DNA of 64,000 nucleotides, taken from contig CP001769.1 of assembly GCA_000024525.1 (NCBI GenBank), forward strand, positions 3,024,001 to 3,088,000. Reading direction: 5' to 3'. The notes below the pieces were generated by a model that was given only the letters and a program-made list of their open reading frames with translations, made no database searches and had not been told where the DNA came from. Positions 1 to 8,386 of this stretch are shown piece after piece. The stretch comes from Spirosoma linguale DSM 74. GTDB lineage: Bacteria > Bacteroidota > Bacteroidia > Cytophagales > Spirosomataceae. The position numbers and the translations under genes were made by a program. The number at the start of each line of letters is the position of its first letter. The first letter of the stretch is position 1.

Positions 1-72
1 GACCTACTTGCCTTACATCCATTTGAGCACATCCAAATTCTGAAGATGGCTGATTACATGTTAAGTCTTTAG
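1..72 (+). CDS. C-terminal end of an unidentified protein (partial)
   Basis: Frame 1 is open from the window edge to a TAG at 70-72 and would encode 23 residues ending in ILKMADYMLSL. Many c-type cytochrome domains end with a similar amphipathic ADY-L-SL helix, but no haem motif lies inside the window, so this is only a hint. The family cannot be named from so short a piece, and chance openness over 72 bases is quite possible. Confidence 0.3.
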   Translation, partial: DLLALHPFEHIQILKMADYMLSL

Positions 73-145
73 CCCATACGGCCAATATTGGTTTGGCTAA
101 AGTGCTATGCAATAGACAGCTTGCTCTTTGTAAATAAAAGCAAAC

Positions 146-201
146 GAGAAGTCCATTGACGTGCCGTGAATACGTATCCACGGCACGTCAATGGACTTCT
201 C
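146..201. repeat. Perfect intergenic palindrome, 23-bp arms
   Basis: Arms at 146-168 and 179-201 are exact reverse complements (starting GAGAAGTCCATTGACG) around a 10-base loop. There is no T-tract on either side, so it is not a standard intrinsic terminator. It lies downstream of the stop of the minus-strand SDR gene and downstream of the possible partial gene at the left edge. It resembles the other palindromes of this window in architecture but not in sequence. Confidence 0.85.
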
Positions 202-289
202 AGCAACCTTTAGCTACTGCAGTGGCGGCCCGGAAACATCAACCGGCAGCGGTCGACCAGCGTCATGCGGCCATTAATCAAGTTATGAG

Positions 290-1147
290 TTAACAACCCG
301 TTAGGGGAGCGTAAACGGCATTTTCGGCTACTGCCCTGCCACTGTCAAGATCAGCCTGCATACTTTGTAGTTTGGCCGTAATGGTAGCCAGGGCGATTTT
401 ACCTAACGGCAGTCGCAATGGTGGTTTGTCGATGCGGGTTAGCTTAACGATGGCGTTTGCGGCTTTGGCGGGGTCTCCCTCCTGCTGGCCGTTCACCTGC
501 TGCATCCGGTCTAGAAAAGCCCCCGCCGTTGTGTCATAATCGGCAATGTGGGTAGCCGTCTGCCGGAGACTTCCCCCCGCAAAATTGGTTCGAAACGGAC
601 CTGGTTCAACCAGGGTCAACGCCACACCCAACGGAGCGATTTCGGCCGCCAGAGCTTCACTGGCCCCTTCCAACGCAAATTTACTCGCATTATAAAGCCC
701 AAAACCGGCAAACGCTTTTACACCTCCATGCGACGAAATCTGAATAATATGTCCTTTCTTCTGCTTCCGAAAAAACGGCAGGAAAGCCCTTGTCAACGCC
801 ATCGTACCAAAGAAATTTGTCTCAAAAATCGCTCTAATTTCTTCTTCCGTGGCTTCCTCAACCGCACCAATTAACCCATAACCCGCATTATTGACTAATA
901 CGTCGATACGGCCAAAACGACTTAGTACATCATGAACGACCTCGTTGATTTGATCCCCCTGTGTTATGTCAAGCAAAACAGCCAGTCCATTTTCGGTCGT
1001 ACGAGCGTTAAACTCATCAACCTGTTGTTGATTGCGGAACGAGCCAATCAGTACGTCGCCCTGTTGCAGCACGGCTTCGGCGAGGGCTTTTCCCAGTCCG
1101 CTCGATATGCCGGTAATAAACCAGATTTTGGATGCCTCGTTGGCCAT
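290..1147 (-). CDS. SDR family NAD(P)-dependent oxidoreductase
   Basis: This 285-residue protein is a classical short-chain dehydrogenase/reductase. The N-terminal Rossmann cofactor motif is TGISSGLG (about residues 12-19), followed by the NNAG motif and the catalytic YNASK tyrosine-lysine pair near residue 152. The length is usual for the family and there is no signal peptide, so it is cytosolic. The substrate cannot be read from the sequence; similar proteins act on small carbonyl compounds or alcohols. It is the last gene of a minus-strand run. Its ATG overlaps the TAA stop of the YceI gene by one base (TAATG), which strongly suggests co-transcription and translational coupling. Confidence 0.93.
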   Translation of the reverse strand: MANEASKIWFITGISSGLGKALAEAVLQQGDVLIGSFRNQQQVDEFNARTTENGLAVLLDITQGDQINEVVHDVLSRFGRIDVLVNNAGYGLIGAVEEATEEEIRAIFETNFFGTMALTRAFLPFFRKQKKGHIIQISSHGGVKAFAGFGLYNASKFALEGASEALAAEIAPLGVALTLVEPGPFRTNFAGGSLRQTATHIADYDTTAGAFLDRMQQVNGQQEGDPAKAANAIVKLTRIDKPPLRLPLGKIALATITAKLQSMQADLDSGRAVAENAVYAPLTGC

Positions 1148-1686
1148 TACTGCTTCAGCAATTCAATTTGACAGTTGATTTTCACCTCTTCGCCAACGGC
1201 CAGACCACCAAAATCCAGGATGTTATTCCACGTCATGCCCCAGTCTTTCCGATTGATGGTGCCTGTGGCCTTGAAACCCGCTTTGGTATTGCCAAAGGGG
1301 TCTTTGGGCACAATACCCCGAAATTCTACATCCAGCTCAACCGGCTTGCTAATGCCAAGTAAGGTTAACGTTCCGTCCATTTTATAGGTATTCGTGGCCA
1401 TCGGACGCATACCGGTACTGACAAACGTCATGGTTGGGTGCTTCTCGGCATGGAAGAAATCGGCCGAGAGAAGATGGCCGTCGCGTTGTTTGTCGAGGGT
1501 ATCAACGCTGCTGACGTCAATATGCATGGTAACCTGAGCGTCCGAAAAATCGTCGGCCTGTGCCTCCACGCTACCATCAAATTGTCGGAAATGGCCTTCT
1601 GTTTCGGTGATGCCAAAGTGGCTAACGGCAAAGCCGATTTTGCAATGAGCGGGTTCAAAAAACCATTTTTTTTGTTCCTGTGTCAT
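1147..1686 (-). CDS. YceI family protein, no signal peptide
   Basis: The 179-residue product matches the YceI lipocalin-like beta-barrel family. It has the W-F-P-H-I-F-V-H-FG opening, the G-F-F-G-V strand, D-V-S-V-T-D-R-HL-S-DFF in the middle and the G-NRKDWG segment near the C-terminus. Characterised YceI proteins bind polyisoprenoid or amphiphilic lipids and are usually periplasmic. This copy begins MTQEQKKWFFEP and has no signal peptide, so it is predicted to be cytosolic, unlike the secreted paralogue at 28830-29390. It lies 71 bp downstream of the AraC gene and overlaps the SDR gene by one base. Confidence 0.93.
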   Translation of the reverse strand: MTQEQKKWFFEPAHCKIGFAVSHFGITETEGHFRQFDGSVEAQADDFSDAQVTMHIDVSSVDTLDKQRDGHLLSADFFHAEKHPTMTFVSTGMRPMATNTYKMDGTLTLLGISKPVELDVEFRGIVPKDPFGNTKAGFKATGTINRKDWGMTWNNILDFGGLAVGEEVKINCQIELLKQ

Positions 1687-1757
1687 CTTTTTTAGTGATT
1701 AAAAGTGATGACACAAAAGTAGATGGGCGACTATCCCAGGGGTTAGGAGGAAACCAA

Positions 1758-2642
1758 CTAAAGCCGGTACAAATCGGACATCGTTTGTTTGAAACCCGCT
1801 GGCGACATTCCCGTCTCAGTCCGAAAAACGCGGGCAAAATAGGATGGGTCCATAAAAGTAAGCCGACTAGCCACCTCCGTTACGGTTAGATCGGTAAAGG
1901 TCAGCAACCGCTTGGCTTCCAATATACTGCGAGCCCGAATAACATCACTGGCCGTTTGGCCCGTCACCTGTCGGCAAACCAGATTGAGGTGGTGGGGCGT
2001 GATGTGTAAAGCCGACGCGTAGAAATGAACGGGCTGGTTGTCGGCAAAGTGTTTATCGAGCAGGTTTTTCAGCAGTTTATATTGAATGACGTACCGCTGG
2101 GGTGTCTGACGGTCCAGTTGCGCATTCACACACCGCTGAATCTGGGCCAGCAGCACATGCAGCAGCGATTGAGCAATAGTGGGCACATAGTCAGGACGAT
2201 GGTGTTCGCGGTCCAGCAGTTCGATGGTTTGACGCATTTCGCTAAAATCAGCTGAATTTGGCGTAAGAAGCGGATTGGCGTAGAAATTATCCAGAAAGCT
2301 CAGTTCAAAGAGTTTATCCTTGTTTTGTTGATTGAGCAGAAAAAAGTCCTCGGTAAACAGTATACTTCCACCGCGCAGGGGTTCCCACTCTTCGAAATAA
2401 TGCAATTGGCCGGGTGAGATAAAAAATAGGGACTCGGGCGAGAGCTGGTATTCCTGATAGTCGATTGTCTGTCGGCTCCGGCCCGCATCGACCCAGATAA
2501 TTTCGTAGAATGTATGTCGATGCAAATCCTCTACCTCCGGCTCAGCCATTGTCTCAAAGCGCATCAACTCAAACTCGGTTGGGTTGGCGGGCTGATTGAT
2601 GAAGTGGCCGATGGTATAACTGGGAAAAAGCGGTTGCGGCAT
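1758..2642 (-). CDS. AraC family transcriptional regulator
   Basis: This 294-residue protein has an N-terminal cupin-like sensor half (histidine-containing HRHTFYEIIWV near residue 40, then SPGQLHYFEEW) and a C-terminal AraC double helix-turn-helix (about residues 190-290). The second HTH carries the family signature (VTEVASRLTFMDPSYFARVFRTETGMSP in outline: A-L-F-D-SYF-R-F-G-SP). It lies 12 bp downstream of the sigma-54 activator gene on the same strand, so it may belong to the signalling operon or control the YceI-SDR pair that follows. The ligand is unknown. Confidence 0.94.
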   Translation of the reverse strand: MPQPLFPSYTIGHFINQPANPTEFELMRFETMAEPEVEDLHRHTFYEIIWVDAGRSRQTIDYQEYQLSPESLFFISPGQLHYFEEWEPLRGGSILFTEDFFLLNQQNKDKLFELSFLDNFYANPLLTPNSADFSEMRQTIELLDREHHRPDYVPTIAQSLLHVLLAQIQRCVNAQLDRQTPQRYVIQYKLLKNLLDKHFADNQPVHFYASALHITPHHLNLVCRQVTGQTASDVIRARSILEAKRLLTFTDLTVTEVASRLTFMDPSYFARVFRTETGMSPAGFKQTMSDLYRL

Positions 2643-2654
2643 AGCTGTAATGAC

Positions 2655-4121
2655 TTAAACCGGCCGCCGGATGCCGAGCTTCTTCATGCGGGAATCCAGC
2701 GTGGTGGGAATCATGTCGAGTAATCGGGCGGCTCCATTGTCGCCACTTACTTTCCAGTGGGTCAGTTCCAGCACCGAGATAATGTGGGCCCGTTCGGCTT
2801 CTTCCATGGTCATCAATGTCGCTTTCTGATTGGCCAGCGGCTTTTTCCGGAGCCAGTCGCCAATCACCAGCGTTCGGCCCGGCGACATGATCAAGGCCCG
2901 CTGCACCAGGTTTTCCAGCTCGCGGATGTTGCCCGGCCAGTGGTAGTCCGTCAGCGTATCGAGTACGGTAGCCGGAATGGTATCGATGGTTTTGCCCATG
3001 TCGGCCCCGTGTTTGGCGCAGAAATGACGTACCAGCAACGGAATGTCTTCTTTGCGGGTACGAAGCGGCAGGCTCACAATCGGGAACACACTCAGGCGGT
3101 AGTAGAGATCTTCCCGAAACCGACCCTCAGCGCTTTCAATTTCCAGATCGCGGTTGGTGGCGGCAATGACCCGGACATTCACTTTCATGGTTTTGGTGCT
3201 GCCGACCCGCTCAAATTCGCCCTCCTGCAATACCCGAAGCAGTTTCGCCTGTAAGTCGAGGGGCATCTCCCCTATTTCATCCAGGAAGATTGTACCGCCA
3301 TCGGCCAGTTCAAACCGACCTACTTTTTGGGCTGTCGCCCCGGTGAAGGCCCCTTTTTCGTGGCCAAACAATTCACTCTCGATTAGCGTGGCGGGCAAGG
3401 CAGCACAGTTAATTTTGACCAGCGGCTTGTTTTTACGACTACTGAGGTTGTGAACGGCCCGCGCCAGCAATTCTTTTCCCGTTCCTGACTCGCCCAAAAT
3501 CAGCACGGTGGTATTCGTTGGGGCCACCTGCTCCACACTCCGCAACACCTTCTGAAAGGCTTTGCTCTGCGTGACAATTTCGTCGAAGTTCTTGGTCTGT
3601 TTGATTTCCTCACGCAGGTAGGTATTCTCGGCCTGTAGCTGGTCTTTCAGCCGTTCTACTTCGGCCAGGGCTTTGGTCAGCGCCTGGGTCCGTTCGGCCA
3701 CGAGCTGTTCCATCGACTGCTGTAATCGCCTGAGAGATAAATGCGTATGAATGCGCGACAGCACCTCCTGCAATTGAAAGGGCTTGGTAATGTAGTCCAC
3801 TGCTCCCATATTGAAGCCGTTCACCTTGTCGATGGTTTCCGACAGCGCGGTCATGAACAACACCGGAATGGGTTGCGTAGCCGGGTTTTGTTTAAGTCGG
3901 CGGCAGGTTTCGAATCCGTCCATGCCGGGCATCATGATGTCCAGCAAGATAAGATCGGGCAGGGCAAACGTAGCCTGTTCGATGGCACTTTTACCGTCGC
4001 GGGCCACCAGCACTTTGTAGCCCGACCGGGTGAGCGTTTCATACAGAACGCTGATGTTATTGGGTACATCATCAACGATCAGAATCGTGCTGACGATGCC
4101 GCTTTCGAGGGGCGTATTCAT
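2655..4121 (-). CDS. Sigma-54-dependent response regulator (NtrC type)
   Basis: This 488-residue protein has an N-terminal receiver domain (about 10-125, phosphoacceptor D61 in LLDIMMPG), a coiled-coil linker (about 130-180), an AAA+ domain with Walker A GESGTGKE at 210-217 and the sigma-54-contacting GAFTGA loop at 257-262, and a C-terminal Fis-type HTH ending GIRRPV. The intact GAFTGA and Walker motifs predict a functional enhancer-binding protein that opens sigma-54 promoters after phosphorylation. The hybrid kinase gene ends two bases upstream (4124), so the two form a pair. The shared upstream blocks at 6677, 9757 and 26881 are the obvious candidates for its binding sites; that link is inferred. 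Confidence 0.97.
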   Translation of the reverse strand: MNTPLESGIVSTILIVDDVPNNISVLYETLTRSGYKVLVARDGKSAIEQATFALPDLILLDIMMPGMDGFETCRRLKQNPATQPIPVLFMTALSETIDKVNGFNMGAVDYITKPFQLQEVLSRIHTHLSLRRLQQSMEQLVAERTQALTKALAEVERLKDQLQAENTYLREEIKQTKNFDEIVTQSKAFQKVLRSVEQVAPTNTTVLILGESGTGKELLARAVHNLSSRKNKPLVKINCAALPATLIESELFGHEKGAFTGATAQKVGRFELADGGTIFLDEIGEMPLDLQAKLLRVLQEGEFERVGSTKTMKVNVRVIAATNRDLEIESAEGRFREDLYYRLSVFPIVSLPLRTRKEDIPLLVRHFCAKHGADMGKTIDTIPATVLDTLTDYHWPGNIRELENLVQRALIMSPGRTLVIGDWLRKKPLANQKATLMTMEEAERAHIISVLELTHWKVSGDNGAARLLDMIPTTLDSRMKKLGIRRPV

Positions 4122-4123
4122 TC

Positions 4124-6478
4124 TTAAGACAGGCAGGCCTGCAAATACTGTTTTAATTTTCGGGTATCAAATTCAGCCACTGTCTGGCGGATGGTCTGCA
4201 CAAACTCCCGGTAAGCCGGGCTGGCGTTTTCGACCAGCATCAGTTCAGCGGTAATGCCCTGAATATCGCCCATACGGGCCAGTTTCAACAGGGCTTCCAG
4301 TTGCGCACGGGGCGGCAAGTCGGCAGGAACCGTGTCGTTCGCTTCCGTCGTGAACGTCGTTTGTACCGTAGCTTCCTCTTCGGTGGTCCGATACACCCAG
4401 CGGAGGTTCATGTGCTTCGCGATGGTATCGAGAAGTTGGGATAACTCAATGGGTTTTGTCACAAAATCGTCGAAGCCCGCTTCCCTGGTGTGTTGTCGAT
4501 CTTCGGCAAAAACCCGCGCCGACAGGGCCAGAATAACCGGATAAATGCCGGATTTCACCGCCTTGTCTTTGTCGGGCCGTATCTGCCGAATGGCTTCGTA
4601 TCCATCAACGTGCGGCATTACCAGATCGAGCAGGATCAGATCGGGTTTGGCGGCAGCGGCCATATCGATAGCTTCCTGTCCGTTGGTAGCTTCCAGCACG
4701 GTAAAGCCCAGGGGTATCAGCAGGTTATTGAGCACCGACCGGTTTTCCCAGCCATCGTCCACCACCAGCACGGTTAGGCGCGGGCCTTCGTAGCCAACGG
4801 GCGTCTGCCGGTGCGTATCGGCCTCAGCCGTCAAACCAGGAACAGTTGAAGCCGGACAGTCAGGCAGGTCGAGCAGGAGCCGAAACTGGGTTCCCTCATC
4901 AATGGCACTCGACACCCGCAGATCGCCCCCGAGTAACTGAACCAATTGATCGGTGATGCTCAGCCCAAGCCCGGTGCCTTCGATAAACTGCCCCGTTTCG
5001 CGCACCTGTTGAAAGGGTTTGAAAATACCGGCCAGGTGGTCGCTGGCGATACCAATGCCCGTATCTTCCACCACAAAGCGAAGCCGGTAGGGTTGGGCTT
5101 TAGTCGATGCCCGTTCTACGCGCAGCGTGACGCCACCCGTTTCGGTAAACTTGACGGCATTGCCCAGCAAATTGAGCAGTACCTGCCGAAGTTTCCGCTC
5201 GTCGCCCATCACCCAGGCGGGCAGGTCGGGAGCCAGATCGGCCAAGAACCGCAACCCTTTCTGTTCAGCCCGCACCCCAATGAGGTGGATTAAGTCCTGA
5301 AACAGGGCGGTCAGGTGAAACGGTGCCGTTTGTACGTCCAGTTTCTGCGCTTCGATCTTGGCCAGATCGAGCACATCGTTGATCAGTACCAGCAGATTTT
5401 CAGCACAGTTATGGATAATATCGACGCCTTTCAGTTGATTCGGACTCAGGGCTTCATCCCGTTTGAAGAGTTGCGTATAGCCCAGAATTCCGTTAAGGGG
5501 CGTCCGAAGTTCGTGGCTCATATTGGCCAGAAACTCACTTTTGGCTCGATTGGCCAGTTCCGCTTCCTCTTTGGCGCGGGCCAGTTGCAGGGTGCGGGTA
5601 AGCACGGTGGCTTCGAGTTGCTCCTGCGCCTGAAGGAGTTTTTCTTCGGCCACTTTACGGCCAATTTCAGCCCCGCAGCGGGCCGCCAGTACCCGCAGAA
5701 TTCCCACATATTTACGATGGTCGATCATGGGTCGAGGATCGCTGATGGACAAGTGACCAATCACTTCACCCGCCTTATCATGGATAGGAACGCCCAGATA
5801 GGAATCAACGCTGGCTTTACTGAAATTTTCAGCTACCCCCGTTGGGTAGTAAAACTCCCGGTCACGCATGACGATATCGCAGGGCGTACCGGCCAGATCG
5901 TATTCGACATTTTCCAGCAGAGACTCGTTTTCGCCGAAAGCCAGCGTACGAACCCGCGTTTTTTCCACATTGCTGCACTCGGTAACCATGGCGTAACGAA
6001 TATTCAGCGCAACAGTCAAGTGACGAACCAGCGATTGAAAAAAATCAATACCCGTTTCTGCCGCCGTCCCCTCCGATATTCGGCGAAGGGTATCGTCCAG
6101 CTGGCTTCGCTCGGTTACGTCTCGCATGAAACAGCAAAGGAACTCCTGCCCCTCGAACTGGACGAAGTTCATGCCCACCTCCACCTGCCGGTTGGCCCCA
6201 TCCTTCCGAATCTGCCGCATGTCGACGGTGAGGGTCTGGTATTGCTGTAGATCAGCCCAGAGCCGGTCGTACAAATCTGGCGTATACTCGGGATGAAAAT
6301 CAGAAAATCGGGCATTGAGCATGTCGGGCGAGGAATACCCAAGCTGATGACTGGCTGCCTGATTGGCCCGACTTACGCGACCGTGCCGGTCAAACAGAAC
6401 GATGGGCTCAAGGGCATTCTCAACGGTTGAGTGCGATAAGCGGAGGATATTTTCAGAAATACTACTGGTTGGTGTCAT
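4124..6478 (-). CDS. Hybrid sensor histidine kinase (PAS-GAF-HisKA-HATPase-REC)
   Basis: This 784-residue kinase has no transmembrane segment, so it senses a cytosolic signal. In order it has a PAS domain (about 15-125, ending [12 protein letters not shown]), a GAF-like domain (about 135-280), a coiled coil, a HisKA dimerisation domain with the phospho-histidine H322 in [11 protein letters not shown], an HATPase domain with N (NAVKFTE), G1 (DTGIGI) and G2 (GTGLGL) boxes, and a receiver domain with D618 in LLDLVMPH. A helical tail of about 80 residues follows. The receiver suggests a phosphorelay or self-regulation. It is first in a minus-strand run and almost abuts the NtrC-type regulator, its probable partner. 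The stimulus is not apparent. Confidence 0.96.
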   Translation of the reverse strand: MTPTSSISENILRLSHSTVENALEPIVLFDRHGRVSRANQAASHQLGYSSPDMLNARFSDFHPEYTPDLYDRLWADLQQYQTLTVDMRQIRKDGANRQVEVGMNFVQFEGQEFLCCFMRDVTERSQLDDTLRRISEGTAAETGIDFFQSLVRHLTVALNIRYAMVTECSNVEKTRVRTLAFGENESLLENVEYDLAGTPCDIVMRDREFYYPTGVAENFSKASVDSYLGVPIHDKAGEVIGHLSISDPRPMIDHRKYVGILRVLAARCGAEIGRKVAEEKLLQAQEQLEATVLTRTLQLARAKEEAELANRAKSEFLANMSHELRTPLNGILGYTQLFKRDEALSPNQLKGVDIIHNCAENLLVLINDVLDLAKIEAQKLDVQTAPFHLTALFQDLIHLIGVRAEQKGLRFLADLAPDLPAWVMGDERKLRQVLLNLLGNAVKFTETGGVTLRVERASTKAQPYRLRFVVEDTGIGIASDHLAGIFKPFQQVRETGQFIEGTGLGLSITDQLVQLLGGDLRVSSAIDEGTQFRLLLDLPDCPASTVPGLTAEADTHRQTPVGYEGPRLTVLVVDDGWENRSVLNNLLIPLGFTVLEATNGQEAIDMAAAAKPDLILLDLVMPHVDGYEAIRQIRPDKDKAVKSGIYPVILALSARVFAEDRQHTREAGFDDFVTKPIELSQLLDTIAKHMNLRWVYRTTEEEATVQTTFTTEANDTVPADLPPRAQLEALLKLARMGDIQGITAELMLVENASPAYREFVQTIRQTVAEFDTRKLKQYLQACLS

Positions 6479-6676
6479 GGCATTAGGTACAGGCGACGGT
6501 CAACCGAAATCAGGTACCTCCGTGCGTCTACGTTGATTATATAGCTACAAAATCCATTCCCAATCACCCGTAGCTGGTGACTACCCCGTAAAATGGCCCC
6601 TCAGGCTGATTCAAGCCCTACTTTTTCGGGCACACGTCCCACCACCCATCGAGCAGCACCCTAGAGTCTTCTTAAA

Positions 6677-6705
6677 TGTCAGAATTTTTACGAAATATCC
6701 GAAAT
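6677..6705 (+). promoter_or_regulatory. Shared upstream block, copy A (putative activator site)
   Basis: The block begins TGTCAGAATT and ends with two CGAAAT words 9 bases apart (6691 and 6700). Copy C at 26881 matches it at about 23 of 28 positions with a one-base gap, and copy B at 9757-9789 shares TGTCA-AATT and GGAAATATC. It lies 125 bases upstream of a -24/-12-like element, a usual range for enhancer sites of NtrC-type activators. Conservation is seen directly; the binding protein is inferred from the neighbouring sigma-54 activator. Confidence 0.55.
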
Positions 6706-6801
6706 GTACTCTTACTTAACTTAGTTGGCACGAGCTGGCTAAACCAGATTAAAACGTCTTTAAGGCCTGTTTTTACCTGTTTTCGGTGCCAATGAACAGG
6801 C

Positions 6802-6817
6802 TGGAACAGTATTTGGC
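6802..6817 (+). promoter_or_regulatory. Sigma-54-like -24/-12 element upstream of DinB operon
   Basis: The sequence TGGAACA-GTAT-TTGG has the GG and TTG blocks at the spacing of the sigma-54 consensus TGGCACG-N4-TTGC, but the last consensus C is G. The extended string GGCTGGAAC-GTATTTGG recurs at 9882-9899 with one substitution. The predicted transcription start near 6828 leaves a leader of about 27 bases before the ATG at 6855. The TTTG could alternatively belong to a Bacteroidota -7 box, but the TA-TTTG spacing would then vary among the three copies. Confidence 0.45.
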
Positions 6818-6854
6818 AAGGGGTTATCAACGAATTGACTAACTACCACCGCCC

Positions 6855-7346
6855 ATGTCGCTCAAATCTGCCACCAACGAAATTTTCGGTCAGTTAACTG
6901 ACGTAATCAGCCAACTCGATAATGAAGATTATGCCTGTCAGCTCAACGTTCTGTCGGGTAATACCATCGGCAAACACGTCCGCCATATTCTGGAGTTTTA
7001 CGACCTGCTGGTGCATAGCTACCATACTGGCCAACTGAACTACGACCGTCGGCAACGCGACTTGCTACTCGAAATCTCGCCCGAGGAAGCCATCCTCCGC
7101 ATCAAACGAATCAACTTCGCCATTCAGCATCTGGACCTCAACCGCCCGCTGCATCTGGAAGCTGAACTATCATCGCTACCCGTACAGATTCCGTCCTCGT
7201 ACCACCGCGAACTGCTTTACAACATCGAACACGCCATCCACCACATGGCGCTGATTCAGGTGGCGGTGCGTGATGCCTTCCTGCACGTGATCCTACCCGT
7301 CAATTTCGGGGTGGCCTACTCCACCATTCAACATCAGTCTCATTAA
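6855..7346 (+). CDS. DinB-like family protein
   Basis: This 163-residue protein matches the DinB/YfiT four-helix-bundle fold. The first helix pair carries GKHVRHILEFYDLL and the last NIEHAIHHMALI, which together supply the three-histidine metal site (H in the N-terminal helix, HxxxH near residue 137). Members with this site are often metal-dependent thiol-linked transferases or hydrolases; the substrate here is unknown. It is the first gene of a three-gene run, with only 10 bases to the DM13 gene, and lies directly downstream of the shared upstream block and sigma-54-like element. Confidence 0.85.
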   Translation: MSLKSATNEIFGQLTDVISQLDNEDYACQLNVLSGNTIGKHVRHILEFYDLLVHSYHTGQLNYDRRQRDLLLEISPEEAILRIKRINFAIQHLDLNRPLHLEAELSSLPVQIPSSYHRELLYNIEHAIHHMALIQVAVRDAFLHVILPVNFGVAYSTIQHQSH

Positions 7347-7356
7347 TGCCAAAGCT

Positions 7357-7845
7357 ATGAAAATATATCTGTATGCGCTGGCCTTCGGGGTGGCTGCGTT
7401 GTTACTCTCCTGCGTCAAATCGCCGGAACTGGTTCCGGTTCAGCAAGCCTTGCCGGGAGTAACATCACCCATATCGGCCACAACCGGGGCAACATCCGGT
7501 ACGGCGGCCATGTCGTCGCTGAGTCTGGTATCGGCCGGAACGTTTGTCAATGAAGTCCACGCCGTTTCGGGCAAGGTGTCGCTGTATGCCAATCCCGTTA
7601 CGGGGCAACGGTACCTGGCCTTCGAGAATTTCACCTCCGACAGCGGCCCCGAACTACACGTCTATCTGGCCGAAGACCGGTCGTTGACCAACTACATTGA
7701 CGTCGGCCGACTGACCAATACGGGAACGTTCTACTACGAAATTCCGGCGGGCAGCAAAGCCAATCAGCAAACGGTACTCATCTGGTGCCGCCCCTTTTCG
7801 GTGCTCTTTGGCAGCGCTCAGCTGAAAGTGGCATCAGCGATGTAG
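7357..7845 (+). CDS. DM13 domain lipoprotein
   Basis: The 162-residue product starts MKIYLYALAFGVAALLLSC, a lipoprotein signal with the acylated cysteine near residue 19. A serine/threonine/alanine-rich linker follows, then a DM13 domain (about 60-160) with the family features GTFVNEVHAVSGKV, FENFTSDSGPELHVYL, a Y-IP strand and a late IWCRPFSVLFGSAQL segment with the conserved cysteine. DM13 has been proposed to be an electron-transfer domain built around a redox cysteine; this is not proven for bacterial members. It sits between DinB and a YHS protein in an apparent operon, which fits an extracytoplasmic redox role. Confidence 0.88.
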   Translation: MKIYLYALAFGVAALLLSCVKSPELVPVQQALPGVTSPISATTGATSGTAAMSSLSLVSAGTFVNEVHAVSGKVSLYANPVTGQRYLAFENFTSDSGPELHVYLAEDRSLTNYIDVGRLTNTGTFYYEIPAGSKANQQTVLIWCRPFSVLFGSAQLKVASAM

Positions 7846-7884
7846 GGGTAGTTTCTCATCAATTCACAATCAACCAATTTACCA

Positions 7885-8337
7885 ATGAAAACCAAGTTCA
7901 TTCAATTCACCGCCGTTTTGATATTTCTTACGGCCAGCGTATTTGCCCAACAGTCACCGGTGTTTGCGCCCGATCAACAGGCAATCCGGGGCTATGACCC
8001 TGTCGCTTATTTTACGGATAGTAAACCTGTTAAAGGAAAGTCTGACCTTACCTATACGTGGCAGGATGTTACCTGGTCGTTTGCCAGCCAGGCAAATCTG
8101 GATGCGTTTAAGGCTAACCCGGAAAAATACGCGCCCCAGTATGGCGGTTATTGCGCTTATGGCTTATCCGAAGGGCACAAAGCCCCCACCGATCCCGATG
8201 CGTTTACCATTGTCGACGACAAACTATACCTCAATTATAACCCGAAGGTGAAAACGTTGTGGAGCAAAGACCGCGATGCCCGTATTAAAACGGCAGATGG
8301 TAACTGGCCAAAACTGAAAGACGCCAAAGGAGAGTGA
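7885..8337 (+). CDS. Secreted YHS domain protein 1
   Basis: This 150-residue protein has a cleavable signal peptide (cleavage after VFA, about residue 21) and one YHS domain. The family motifs are all present: RGYDPVAYFT (about residues 34-43), the W-FAS-N-F-NPEKYAPQYGGYCAYG core near residue 85 with its single cysteine, and a DDKLYLNYN strand. YHS domains are thought to be metal-binding, but the role of the stand-alone secreted form is unknown. It is third in the DinB-DM13-YHS run, 39 bases after DM13, and two paralogues lie in the next operon at 9964 and 13666. Confidence 0.93.
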   Translation: MKTKFIQFTAVLIFLTASVFAQQSPVFAPDQQAIRGYDPVAYFTDSKPVKGKSDLTYTWQDVTWSFASQANLDAFKANPEKYAPQYGGYCAYGLSEGHKAPTDPDAFTIVDDKLYLNYNPKVKTLWSKDRDARIKTADGNWPKLKDAKGE

Positions 8338-8386
8338 AAAACAATCATGCACAATAAGACAAAAACGACTTATAAAGGTGCATACA

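Larger units (their letters stand above)
6479..6854. other. Divergent intergenic region, kinase operon / DinB operon
   Basis: No gene is supported in these 376 bases. The right half holds the shared upstream block (6677-6705) and the -24/-12-like element (6802-6817) of the plus-strand operon. A copy of TGGCACGA at 6726-6733 lies 49 bases from the start of the block; the second operon has the same word at 48 bases. The left part (6479-6660) is the leader of the kinase gene, and I could not identify a -7 box for it. Confidence 0.6.

Noticed and set aside
5315..6250. 311-codon open frame on the plus strand
   Set aside because: It lies antisense to the histidine kinase, shows no family features and is explained by codon bias of the real gene.
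6726..6740. TGGCACGAGCTGGCT as the sigma-54 promoter of the DinB operon
   Set aside because: The -24 half is perfect, but the following GC is nine bases from the GG instead of ten and the TT is incomplete. The element at 6802 has correct spacing and recurs at two other operons.
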